A stretch of 26,902 nt of DNA from a virus: positions 1 through 26,902 of IMG/VR virus record IMGVR_UViG_3300047491_000661. One strand, given 5' to 3'. A program made the position numbers and the translations under genes. The first letter of the stretch is position 1. Each line of letters opens with the position of its first letter. Below, piece after piece: positions 12,130 through 19,798 of the stretch. The notes below the pieces were generated by a model that was given only the letters and a program-made list of their open reading frames with translations, did no database searches and was not told the origin of the DNA.

Positions 12130-13603
12130 AGAAGCTTTACAGTACCTAATAACTGCTACCCCTGCTGAACGTAAATTCCTAGTGGATAAGGACTTTGCTC
12201 TATTCTTTTGTTATTATTATGTAGATTATATTAAATATCCTTTTGCTCCGTTTCACTATGAGATGTTTGAAGATATACAGAAGTTAATTTCTGGTGAATA
12301 TCGGGAAGTGGCATGGGTGGCGTATCGTGAAAGTGCTAAGACTTCTATTGCTAAAGGCTTTATTACTTGGTTAATTGCTACTAATAAGAAGAAATATATA
12401 AATGTGGACTCCTTTGATAAGGAGAATGCTGAGCGAATGTTATTCGATGCTATTCTCGAACTTCAAAAGAACCCTAGGATAATTCAGGATTATGGTGAAC
12501 TTTATAACGCTAAGCGTAATTCCGAAGAGCTTACTCAGAAGAAGATAAGTAACTTCTTAACTAATAATGGTATTCGTGTGGAGGCGCACTCCACGCAGGA
12601 GTCTATCCGAGGTCGTTTGCATGGTGCACAGAGACCAGATGCCCTTATCCTCGACGACTTCGAGACAAACAAGACAAAGGACTCTGAGGCGTATACCAAC
12701 CAAGTGGCTGGACATATATCGGAAGCTCAATCTGGTATGGATGCTAATGGTATTGTGCTGTATCTATGTAACTACATTACGGAGTATGGGAATGTGGCGG
12801 CACTATTCGAGAGATCTAAGACGGACACCCGGCTAAAGGTCCGTAAGGTAGATGTTATCGATACAAACACCAACCTGCCCACTTGGCCGGAGAAGTATGC
12901 ACTTACCACGGAGGAAGCAAAGGCTAACAACAAGGTATCCATAGAAGATATACGACGTAAACTTGGACCACAGGTATTTAATGCGGAGATGATGAACTCT
13001 CCTATTGATACTGATAGCCAAGAGTTCTTACAGACATGGTTTAAATATGTCACACGAGAGGAGGTATTAAGGAAGAATACTAGGAAGTTCGCCTTGATAG
13101 ATTCAGCGATGTCTAAGAAGTCCGAAAGTGATAATACCGGTATCTCACGGGTGTATGTGGATGTTGAGAACAAGTGGTATGTATCCGGGAAAAAGTACAA
13201 GGTAAATGCTAAGTCATTGATTGACCTGCTATTTCAGCTTCATGATGAGGGGATGGAGGCTATCGGTATCGAGACTACAGCCTATACTGAAGGGGTAATG
13301 CCATATTTTCAGGAGGAATGTCGAAAAAGGAACAAATATCCACGTATCAAAGAACTAAAACATGGCGGTGTGCAGAAGGAAACCCGTATCAGAGGGCTTA
13401 TTCCTAGGTATGCCAATGGGGATATATACCATATTGCTGGGGAATGTGATGACTTGGAGAACGAATTACTCAGATTTCCTAAAAGTAAGAACGATGATGT
13501 GATGGATTCACTCGCTTATGGTCAACAAATCTGTGCTAAACCGTATCAGACATCAAATTTTACACAAAAAGAAGAAATTATGTATCCGGAAATCGGAATT
13601 TAG
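12119..13603 (+). CDS. terL: Terminase large subunit (packaging ATPase and nuclease)
   Basis: The 494-aa protein shows both terminase domains. The ATPase has a deviant Walker A, AYRESAKTS (68-76), and a Walker B, ALILDDFE (175-182, Asp179/Asp180). The RNase H-fold nuclease has FALIDSA (Asp328), GIETT (Glu385) and KNDDVMDS (Asp459, Asp460, Asp463). The length is normal for TerL of headful or cohesive-end phages. It drives genome translocation through the portal and cuts concatemers. The start overlaps the 122-aa gene by 11 nt, and the portal gene follows after a promoter. Confidence 0.93.
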   Translation: MLNREALQYLITATPAERKFLVDKDFALFFCYYYVDYIKYPFAPFHYEMFEDIQKLISGEYREVAWVAYRESAKTSIAKGFITWLIATNKKKYINVDSFDKENAERMLFDAILELQKNPRIIQDYGELYNAKRNSEELTQKKISNFLTNNGIRVEAHSTQESIRGRLHGAQRPDALILDDFETNKTKDSEAYTNQVAGHISEAQSGMDANGIVLYLCNYITEYGNVAALFERSKTDTRLKVRKVDVIDTNTNLPTWPEKYALTTEEAKANNKVSIEDIRRKLGPQVFNAEMMNSPIDTDSQEFLQTWFKYVTREEVLRKNTRKFALIDSAMSKKSESDNTGISRVYVDVENKWYVSGKKYKVNAKSLIDLLFQLHDEGMEAIGIETTAYTEGVMPYFQEECRKRNKYPRIKELKHGGVQKETRIRGLIPRYANGDIYHIAGECDDLENELLRFPKSKNDDVMDSLAYGQQICAKPYQTSNFTQKEEIMYPEIGI

Positions 13604-13605
13604 TT

Positions 13606-13634
13606 TTGTATTTGACAAAAAATTATGCTATAAT
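13606..13634 (+). promoter_or_regulatory. Extended -10 promoter of the head operon
   Basis: TTGTAT (13606-13611), a 17-nt spacer and TATAAT (13629-13634) with TGC directly before it. The spacer contains TTGACAAAAAATTATG, which is nearly repeated at 16664-16679 and partly at 21666-21675. The leader to the portal ATG is about 30 nt and has no Shine-Dalgarno. Confidence 0.65.
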
Positions 13635-13668
13635 AGTGGAATATTAACAAGAACCAACTAATTTTTAA

Positions 13669-15606
13669 ATGAAAGCACAAGAAATACAAGAAATTCGCGA
13701 TCAATGTATCAAAGAAATTGATTTTGCGCGTAAATACAAGCAAGGAAAGGTGCGTAATTGGCAACTTAATGAAAATCTTTACTACGGAAAGAAGATAGCG
13801 ACAACCGAATCAAGAGCCAATGTTGATCTTGGGCGAATGCAGGAATTTGTGCATACACTATTATCAAAGGTTAATGAGCCTTTGGTATTTAAATTTACAA
13901 AGAGGAAAGAATCACAACTTAAGCGTGTGCAGATTTTGAACGCACTGGTGCAGATAGATCGCGAGAAAGATAATTGGGATATAAAAGATTTGGTAGCGAA
14001 GAAGCAGTGTATTCTTTATGGCCGGGCGATTTATTCTTATGCGGCTGGGGATGATAAAAAAGTCTATGCTCCATGTTTGGAGAATATTGATGTATACGAT
14101 TTCTTGATTGATCCAAGCGCTGGAGGTATTGATATGGAGCGAGCAAGGTTTTTGGGAAACTATGGCATAGTAAAAACACGACAGGAATTAGAGGCAGGAA
14201 TGAAGTCTGGTTTATATATTAAGGATGAGACAAAACAATTGTTAGATGGTGTTGGTAACAATACTGAGACTCCACAAAATGAAAATGATAAGAGAGTAAG
14301 AACACAAGCACAGAATACCACTTATACTAATAAGGAATTACAGGATAATGATAAGTTTAAATTCTGGCAGTGGTGCACAACTTATGGTGGGGAGAGATAT
14401 GTTGTATTGGTAAATACAAACGGAAGAGCGATACAGATTACTCCATTATCAGAAATGTTTGAGAGTGGTTTTTGGCCTTATTGGTCTTATGCTGCATTTC
14501 CAGATCTAACCGAATTCTGGACACCATCTTTTGCTGACTATGTTAGGGAAATGTTTATGGTACAGAACGTATCCATTAACCAAATGCTTGATAATGCTGA
14601 GGCGGTTAATAAACCACAGAAGGTGGTGAATATCGGAGCGTTAGAAGATTTGGCACAGTTGAAATACCGAAGAGATGGATTGATTTATACTAAAGGTGAT
14701 TATGATGCGAATAAAGTTATTCAGACTTTGAATGTTCCATCTATCAATACTCCGATTGAGGTATTTAATGTTCTTGAGAGTATTCAAGAGAAGGCTTCAG
14801 GTGTGACAGCTGGTTCTAAGGGTGTGGAGGATACAACCGGGCGATTGGGTATTTATCAAGGGAATCAGATTGCAGCGGCGGATAGATTCCGATTATTTAA
14901 TAAGAGTTATTCTATTGGGACACAGAGGTTTGCTAAGTTGTATGAATACGGGGTAAGGGAGAATCTTCTTAAGAGAGTGGCAGTACAATTAGTTGGACCA
15001 AACGGTGTGGAAATTAAAGAAGTTAGACGAACTGATATATTCAAGAAGGGTGATGACTATGGACTATTGATTGAGGCAAGTAATCAAGAGGTATTGGTTA
15101 CTTTACAGGAGATGCAAGAAAAACTTAAGTTCCTTGCTTCACAAGCCCAGAATCCAATACAGAACCCAAAGAAGGCGTATGAGATTTCAGCTAAGGTGGC
15201 AGGATTTACGCCAGAGGATATTAGAGAATTGTTAGATACATCTGAGTTTGGGAATAGTGAGATAATGTCAGAGGCCGACAGAGATATTGAGTCTCTATTA
15301 GCTGGTGATAACATTAAACCAAATAAGTGGGCGAATAATGCTTATAAACAGAGGATGGTCGATTACCTTAAAGATCACGAAGAAGATATTGATAATGAAC
15401 AGTTCCAGAGAATCGCATTATATATTCGTTCTTTGGACCAAATCATTATTGGAAACGAAGTTAGAGCATTTAATACCGGTGTAGTAGAAGATATAAATAA
15501 TCAATCAGCCATGTTATCTGGTCGATTATTAAAACCATCAGCACCCAAGAACGGGGTAGGGTTAGAGGGTGGTAATCAAATATTTAATAATCCCGCACAA
15601 ATATAA
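13669..15606 (+). CDS. Portal protein
   Basis: The 645-aa protein directly follows the large terminase and has the make-up of podovirus-type portals. It has a charged helical N-terminus, the LGRMQEFVHTLLSKVNEPLVFKFT region, an alpha/beta core with VYDFLIDPSAGG and WWC-like aromatic segments, and a long helical C-terminal part (about 470-600) that would form the stem and crown. It should form the dodecameric ring at one vertex. The assignment rests on size, position and overall pattern. A protease or MuF domain is not fused. Confidence 0.82.
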   Translation: MKAQEIQEIRDQCIKEIDFARKYKQGKVRNWQLNENLYYGKKIATTESRANVDLGRMQEFVHTLLSKVNEPLVFKFTKRKESQLKRVQILNALVQIDREKDNWDIKDLVAKKQCILYGRAIYSYAAGDDKKVYAPCLENIDVYDFLIDPSAGGIDMERARFLGNYGIVKTRQELEAGMKSGLYIKDETKQLLDGVGNNTETPQNENDKRVRTQAQNTTYTNKELQDNDKFKFWQWCTTYGGERYVVLVNTNGRAIQITPLSEMFESGFWPYWSYAAFPDLTEFWTPSFADYVREMFMVQNVSINQMLDNAEAVNKPQKVVNIGALEDLAQLKYRRDGLIYTKGDYDANKVIQTLNVPSINTPIEVFNVLESIQEKASGVTAGSKGVEDTTGRLGIYQGNQIAAADRFRLFNKSYSIGTQRFAKLYEYGVRENLLKRVAVQLVGPNGVEIKEVRRTDIFKKGDDYGLLIEASNQEVLVTLQEMQEKLKFLASQAQNPIQNPKKAYEISAKVAGFTPEDIRELLDTSEFGNSEIMSEADRDIESLLAGDNIKPNKWANNAYKQRMVDYLKDHEEDIDNEQFQRIALYIRSLDQIIIGNEVRAFNTGVVEDINNQSAMLSGRLLKPSAPKNGVGLEGGNQIFNNPAQI

Positions 15607-15610
15607 ATAA

Positions 15611-16039
15611 ATGAACGATAAACCAATATACGAAGTAATTAGTAATCACGAAGTGCCAGAACTTTCTACAATTAAGAAAAGCAATATTACTGTAGAAATA
15701 ACTTTAGCAGATACATTAAAGGCAATTGAGCAGAATAAAAAGAGTATAGAGAGTTTGCGAGCAGAGATGAATATTAAGGAGGCATTGAAGATAAATGTAA
15801 AACAAAATCATCCAGAAGCATTTGATATTGATCCAAAATTAAGAATTGCTGTTCATCTTTTACAAGAGGCTGATAAATTTCTTGATCAAGCAAAAAAGGT
15901 TATGACACAGTTAGAGGATGCTAATAAAGAATTGGAAGCCGAAGTAGAAGAAATTAATATTCAGACTGGGATTAAAGCAATGACAACAGATGAAAAATTA
16001 GAATTATTAAAACAAAAAGACGAGTTAATTAAAAAATAA
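15611..16039 (+). CDS. Coiled-coil hypothetical protein, 142 aa
   Basis: It is helical with heptad-like Leu/Ile spacing in residues 33-60 and 75-120 (LLQEADKFLDQAKKVMTQLE). It begins MNDKPIYEVISNHEVPELST and ends in a Lys/Glu-rich helix. It starts 4 nt after the portal stop, in the same transcript. It could be a head-assembly or internal protein. No family is recognised. Confidence 0.65.
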   Translation: MNDKPIYEVISNHEVPELSTIKKSNITVEITLADTLKAIEQNKKSIESLRAEMNIKEALKINVKQNHPEAFDIDPKLRIAVHLLQEADKFLDQAKKVMTQLEDANKELEAEVEEINIQTGIKAMTTDEKLELLKQKDELIKK

Positions 16040-16040
16040 T

Positions 16041-16292
16041 ATGCCAAAAAGAAAATTACCAAAAAATTATAAAGAAAGTACATTTTTTACAATGAAGGCT
16101 AATCCTGAAGGAGCCTCTATTGGAAATTTTGTAAATAATATGAAAAGAATTCCAAGAGCTTTTAGCGAGGTTGGAACTGCTATCATAAATAATAATACTC
16201 CTGCAAGACGTAAGCATAGAAGAAATGCTATGCCAATGAATTATAAGAATCCAAAGTATAAACCATCTAGTGGTATTGGAGTTGGTTATTAA
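16041..16292 (+). CDS. Small very basic protein, 83 aa
   Basis: It is rich in Lys, Arg, Asn and Pro (MPKRKLPKNYKESTFFTMKA, then ARRKHRRNAMPMNYKNPKYK), with few acidic residues and a Gly-rich end. It is probably unstructured and nucleic-acid binding. It lies 1 nt after the previous gene. It may be a packaged DNA-condensing or minor head protein; this is inferred from charge and position. Confidence 0.6.
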   Translation: MPKRKLPKNYKESTFFTMKANPEGASIGNFVNNMKRIPRAFSEVGTAIINNNTPARRKHRRNAMPMNYKNPKYKPSSGIGVGY

Positions 16293-16311
16293 AAATAATT
16301 AAACATCTATA

Positions 16312-16596
16312 ATGGAAAAAATAGAAGAAATTAAGGATGATATAAAAAAGTATTCAGCAATAGGTGCTATTTCTTCTACTCCTGGTGGTAAAATTGTAAT
16401 TGAGCGTATACAAAAAGATATAGTTTCAAATATTGATGAATTACGCAGTAAATATAAAACGATTAGTCATGTAGAGATGATAGCTCTTTGTGCTAGTCTA
16501 TCAGAAAAGTTAGCTTTATTGAGGGTTCTTAATAAATCTAAGAAATTAAAAAAAATAGCAGAAGATGAATTAAAATTTCTTCTTAAAGAAGAATAG
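16312..16596 (+). CDS. Small helical protein, 94 aa
   Basis: It begins MEKIEEIKDDIKKYSAIGAI and is predicted wholly helical, with alternating charge and a Lys-rich end. No domain is recognised. It is the last gene of the first head transcript; tandem hairpins start at its stop codon and a new promoter lies 62 nt beyond. Confidence 0.6.
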   Translation: MEKIEEIKDDIKKYSAIGAISSTPGGKIVIERIQKDIVSNIDELRSKYKTISHVEMIALCASLSEKLALLRVLNKSKKLKKIAEDELKFLLKEE

Positions 16597-16640
16597 GCAC
16601 TCGTGTGGTGCCACATGCCACTTGCTCGTTCCAGGTGGCA
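16596..16640. other. Two tandem hairpins at the end of the portal transcript
   Basis: GGCAC (16596-16600) pairs with GTGCC (16608-16612), and TGCCAC (16616-16621) pairs with GTGGCA (16635-16640). They lie between the stop codon and the next promoter. No U-tract follows, so they are weak as rho-independent terminators; a role in mRNA end protection or processing is possible. Confidence 0.5.
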
Positions 16641-16657
16641 GTTGATACCATACGAAA

Positions 16658-16686
16658 TTGTTTTTGACAAAAAAATATGGTATACT
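16658..16686 (+). promoter_or_regulatory. Extended -10 promoter of the scaffold/capsid genes
   Basis: TTGTTT (16658-16663), 17 nt and TATACT (16681-16686), preceded by TGG. The spacer TTGACAAAAAAATATGG is almost that of the promoter at 13606-13634. The leader is about 100 nt with a CCAGA/TCTGG hairpin (16724-16742), a repeated GCGTTAAA just before the start, and no Shine-Dalgarno. Confidence 0.65.
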
Positions 16687-16792
16687 GTTTATTAAGAACG
16701 ACCCTGAGTTGGGTTAAAACTTTTTCCAGAATTGAGACTCTGGTCCTAAAGGAAAATAAATCTCCGATGCGACAGCGTTAAAGCGTTAAAAT

Positions 16793-17560
16793 ATGGCCGA
16801 CGAGACCAAAATCACTCCTGCTCCTGAGGAGGCAAAAACAGAGGAGAAAGCAAAGGTAGAAGCTAAGACCGAGGATACCAAGTCTGAGGTAAAAGATACC
16901 AAAATAGGCGATGTTATTAAGACCGATGCCAAGCCACCTGAAGAGGTAAAGGCTAAAATGGTGCCAGAAGCTGTCTTCTTGGAAGAGAAGAATGAGCGCA
17001 AGGCATTGGCTAAGGAACTTAAAGAAGTTAAAAGACTTCTCGAAGAAGGTGCTTCACGAAAGGAAGTATCTGCTGACGTAAAGGAAATCGCCGAAGAGTT
17101 TGGTCTCACTGAACAAGCGGTTTCAAAACTGATTGCTAAAGTGGGAGAACAAACAAAGGCAGAGTATGATAAGGAGATAGAGGCAAAACTGAAGCCAATT
17201 CAAGAGAAGGAACGTGCAGAGAATGTTGAAAAAACATTCAATGAACACTTCGAAAAATTGATGGAGGCTATGCCAGAGTTCAAGGGTATAGCATCGAAAG
17301 ATGTAATCCGAGCGCTCACCATGGATCCAAGAAATGCCAATAAGACTTTCGCTAAGATACTTGAAGAATCTTACGGTCATCTAGTCACCGGTAAGAAAAC
17401 TTTAGAAAAAGCACAGGCTAGAGGTGGTGTGTCAGATGCCACTGTAGATATTAAACGAATGGCTCACGACATGGAGTATTATAAGGAAGTTGCTGCTAAC
17501 CCAGAACTTTTCAAAAAATACAAAGATGCTACGTTTGCTGAGCGAATGAAATATCTATAA
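16793..17560 (+). CDS. Head scaffolding protein
   Basis: The 255-aa protein has an N-terminal, highly charged, Ala/Lys/Glu-rich disordered stretch of about 55 residues. A coiled-coil follows (LEEKNERKALAKELKEVKRL), then helical segments to the end, which is basic (KDATFAERMKYL). This composition, the length and the position 46 nt before the capsid gene are the usual marks of a phage scaffold. It would direct capsid assembly and then leave or be degraded; no protease gene is seen nearby. The start has no Shine-Dalgarno and follows a structured leader. Confidence 0.8.
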   Translation: MADETKITPAPEEAKTEEKAKVEAKTEDTKSEVKDTKIGDVIKTDAKPPEEVKAKMVPEAVFLEEKNERKALAKELKEVKRLLEEGASRKEVSADVKEIAEEFGLTEQAVSKLIAKVGEQTKAEYDKEIEAKLKPIQEKERAENVEKTFNEHFEKLMEAMPEFKGIASKDVIRALTMDPRNANKTFAKILEESYGHLVTGKKTLEKAQARGGVSDATVDIKRMAHDMEYYKEVAANPELFKKYKDATFAERMKYL

Positions 17561-17606
17561 AAGTAGAACGAGCCACTGATATTTATTCATTAATTTTAAT
17601 AATAAA

Positions 17607-18800
17607 ATGGCTTTAACAGACTATAAAGTAGCTTATGACATGACCTATGAAGAGGTCTTTAATAAGGTACTTGTCGCAAAATCAATTGCGAATATGAGAT
17701 ACGAACCAACTTTGACCTTCGGTGGTTCTGTCACGAGATTTATTTACGATGCGTCAGCAGTTCGCGTTCGAACTGTATCCCGTGGTTCTGCATCTACTAT
17801 TGATGCTATCACTGACTCAACTGAGGCTTTGACTATCAACCTTGAAAAGGAAGCTGTATTCTACATCTCTGATGGTGAAGTAAAGCAGACTGGTCCTTTG
17901 AATCCAGGTGAAGTTATCGGTTCACAAGTCGCAGTCAAGGTGGCTACTGATTTGGATGCTCGTGTATTAGCAGAAGTTTTGAATGCTGCTTATGCGTTTG
18001 ATAATGGTGACTTGACTACTGGTACTTCAGACGGTACTGGTATTTCATTGACTTCCACAACTGTTCCTCAGATGGTTACTCGTATGCCTGCAAAATTGCA
18101 AGCACAAAACCAAGTTTTGACAAATATGGCTTTGGTTGTTGACCCTTACATCGCTTCAGACCTTGCTCAATACCTATTGGGTAAGCAGTTTGATGTTGTG
18201 AATGCAATCTGGAAGAACGGTTATGCTGGTGATGTATCAATGGCAGAGGTTTATGTTTCAACTAACTTAACCTCAACTGCATTGTTTACTGATGCTGGTT
18301 TAGCTGATGGTGAGACTATTGTAATCAATGGTGTGACTTTCACAGCAAAGACTACTCTTGGTTCTACTGCTGGTAACTTTGCCCTTGGTGCAAATAATAC
18401 TGAAGCTATCGCTAACCTTGTTGCTTTGATTAATGATCCAGCTACGACCACTTCAGTGGGTGTGGCACTTGCCGCTGCTGACATTGTGAAATTCACTGAT
18501 ACCTATAAGATATCAGCTGTTGTTACAACTGCCGCTTCTTCATTGACTATCACTGCTGTTGGTGCAGGAAGATTAACTCTTTCTGACACTTGTGCTTCTG
18601 GTGCTTGGACTTTGAACACCTTACACTGCTACTATGGTAAGAAAGGTGCTATCGACCTTGTTGTACAGGACATTAGTTCTGTAGACATGAGAGAGACCGC
18701 TGATAGACGTGGTACTAACGTGTTCTCTAGCTATCTTGCTGGTTTGAAGACGTTTACTGATGGTGCTAAGAAATTCTTGGACGTTAAGATTGCAGTCTAA
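17607..18800 (+). CDS. Major capsid protein with an inserted surface domain
   Basis: The 397-aa protein lies just after the scaffold gene and has the coding bias of a highly expressed gene. Residues 1-220 and 340-397 look like an HK97-fold capsid of the P22/N4-coat type (YEPTLTF, VSRGSASTID, helix VAVKVATDLDARVLAEVLNAA, and the C-terminal RRGTNVFSSYLAGLKTF). Residues about 224-338 form a separate, Thr/Ala/Gly-rich beta domain (GETIVINGVTFTAK...EAIANLVALIND...SSLTITA) of a kind often grafted onto phage structural proteins. It would decorate the capsid surface. A perfect 10-bp hairpin follows the stop. Confidence 0.85.
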   Translation: MALTDYKVAYDMTYEEVFNKVLVAKSIANMRYEPTLTFGGSVTRFIYDASAVRVRTVSRGSASTIDAITDSTEALTINLEKEAVFYISDGEVKQTGPLNPGEVIGSQVAVKVATDLDARVLAEVLNAAYAFDNGDLTTGTSDGTGISLTSTTVPQMVTRMPAKLQAQNQVLTNMALVVDPYIASDLAQYLLGKQFDVVNAIWKNGYAGDVSMAEVYVSTNLTSTALFTDAGLADGETIVINGVTFTAKTTLGSTAGNFALGANNTEAIANLVALINDPATTTSVGVALAAADIVKFTDTYKISAVVTTAASSLTITAVGAGRLTLSDTCASGAWTLNTLHCYYGKKGAIDLVVQDISSVDMRETADRRGTNVFSSYLAGLKTFTDGAKKFLDVKIAV

Positions 18801-18819
18801 ATCCAGATTGTTTTCTTAC

Positions 18820-18849
18820 TTTGCTCAGGTTCTCGACCACCTGAGCAAA
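18820..18849. terminator. Perfect 10-bp hairpin after the capsid gene
   Basis: TTTGCTCAGG (18820-18829) and CCTGAGCAAA (18840-18849) pair fully around a 10-nt loop. It lies 20 nt after the capsid stop. Only ATTAAG follows, with no U-tract, so it may be a partial terminator or a 3' barrier that raises capsid mRNA over the downstream genes. Confidence 0.55.
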
Positions 18850-18867
18850 ATTAAGAAAATAAAAAAA

Positions 18868-19173
18868 ATGATAACACAAGAATTTATAACTTATACACTA
18901 GGAATAGTTGCATTACTTAATGTTGGAGTTGCTATATGGAATTCAATTAAAAAACCCCAAGAGAAAAGCGAAGTGAATGATGCTGTATTTTGTGAGAGAA
19001 TGAAGAACTATGAAAATTCTACAGAAAAATCAATTCAACTAGCACTTAATCACTCACACACAGTTGAATCAAAACTTGATGGTCACATAAAAGATAACCA
19101 ATCATTTGCCTTTGAAACTACAAAGTCATTATCAAAAATTGAAGCCTTATTAGAACAACATTTAAAACAATAA
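18868..19173 (+). CDS. Membrane-anchored coiled-coil protein, 101 aa
   Basis: I start at ATG 18868 (MITQEFITYTLGIVALLNVG) because the longer frame from 18760 runs through the end of the capsid gene and the hairpin. Residues 5-26 form one transmembrane helix; the rest is polar and helical (SIQLALNHSHTVESKLDGHI, then a Leu-rich end). The topology recalls small phage membrane proteins such as spanin or holin partners. Its place between capsid and connector genes is unusual for lysis, and a virion or ejection role is equally possible. Confidence 0.6.
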   Translation: MITQEFITYTLGIVALLNVGVAIWNSIKKPQEKSEVNDAVFCERMKNYENSTEKSIQLALNHSHTVESKLDGHIKDNQSFAFETTKSLSKIEALLEQHLKQ

Positions 19174-19174
19174 A

Positions 19175-19798
19175 ATGTTAACATCAGAAATTATATCAAA
19201 ATTTGAACTACAAGTAGATGACAGCACCGAGCTTTCATCCGCTGAAGAATTAGATTTAGCGAATAAAATATATCAACAGGTTTGTTCTTTTAGACCTTGG
19301 GAGTTTTTGAAGAAGACAGCTACTGGTTCTATTGTCGCTGGACAGATAACTTTACCAACAGATTTTGCATACTTAGCTAATAATTATCAATCAAGTGATT
19401 CTTCTGTTGCTACTGAATCAGAAACCGCTCCTAAGGTTGTATTCGTAGGAACCAACCTTGATCCTTATCGTGTTATAAACTTCTCAGACAGACGACAATA
19501 CGCTAATCAGAATGTTTGTTACATTGACCATAGTAATTCTACGATAAAATTTATTGTAACCCCATCAGCTACGACTTATGAGTTTGATTATATTAAAGTG
19601 CCAGAAGATTTGACTCTTACTACTTCTCCAATATTTCCAGCAAGATTTCACGATATTATCGCCTATGGTATGGCAGCTGATGATTATGTTATACAGCAGA
19701 GTGATTTAACTAAAGGTTTAATGCAGGCAAATATGAAGAAGTATCAGGAAGTATTAAATGATATGTCTTATTGGAACGCTATGCAAATAAATAATTAA
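19175..19798 (+). CDS. Head-tail connector (adaptor) protein
   Basis: The 207-aa protein begins with helices (MLTSEIISKFELQVDDSTEL...LDLANKIYQQVCSFRPWEFL), followed by beta-rich sequence with TGSIVAGQITLPTDFAYL, a middle loop region and a C-terminal helical part (FPARFHDIIAYGMAADDYVI). This pattern, an N-terminal helical bundle with the RPWxFL motif and a barrel insertion, is that of podovirus tail adaptor proteins such as P22 gp4-like and tubular A-like proteins. Its place before the propeller-type tail protein supports this. It would form a ring under the portal. Confidence 0.7.
   Translation: MLTSEIISKFELQVDDSTELSSAEELDLANKIYQQVCSFRPWEFLKKTATGSIVAGQITLPTDFAYLANNYQSSDSSVATESETAPKVVFVGTNLDPYRVINFSDRRQYANQNVCYIDHSNSTIKFIVTPSATTYEFDYIKVPEDLTLTTSPIFPARFHDIIAYGMAADDYVIQQSDLTKGLMQANMKKYQEVLNDMSYWNAMQINN

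Noticed and set aside
12567-13200. Frames overlapping the large terminase
   Set aside because: They are shadows of a gene with complete ATPase and nuclease motifs.
18760-18867. Longer N-terminus for the membrane-anchored protein
   Set aside because: It would overlap the capsid end and run through the perfect hairpin at 18820-18849; ATG 18868 starts just before the membrane segment.
18868-19173. Definite holin or spanin
   Set aside because: One membrane helix and a coiled-coil are not specific, and no endolysin gene lies nearby.
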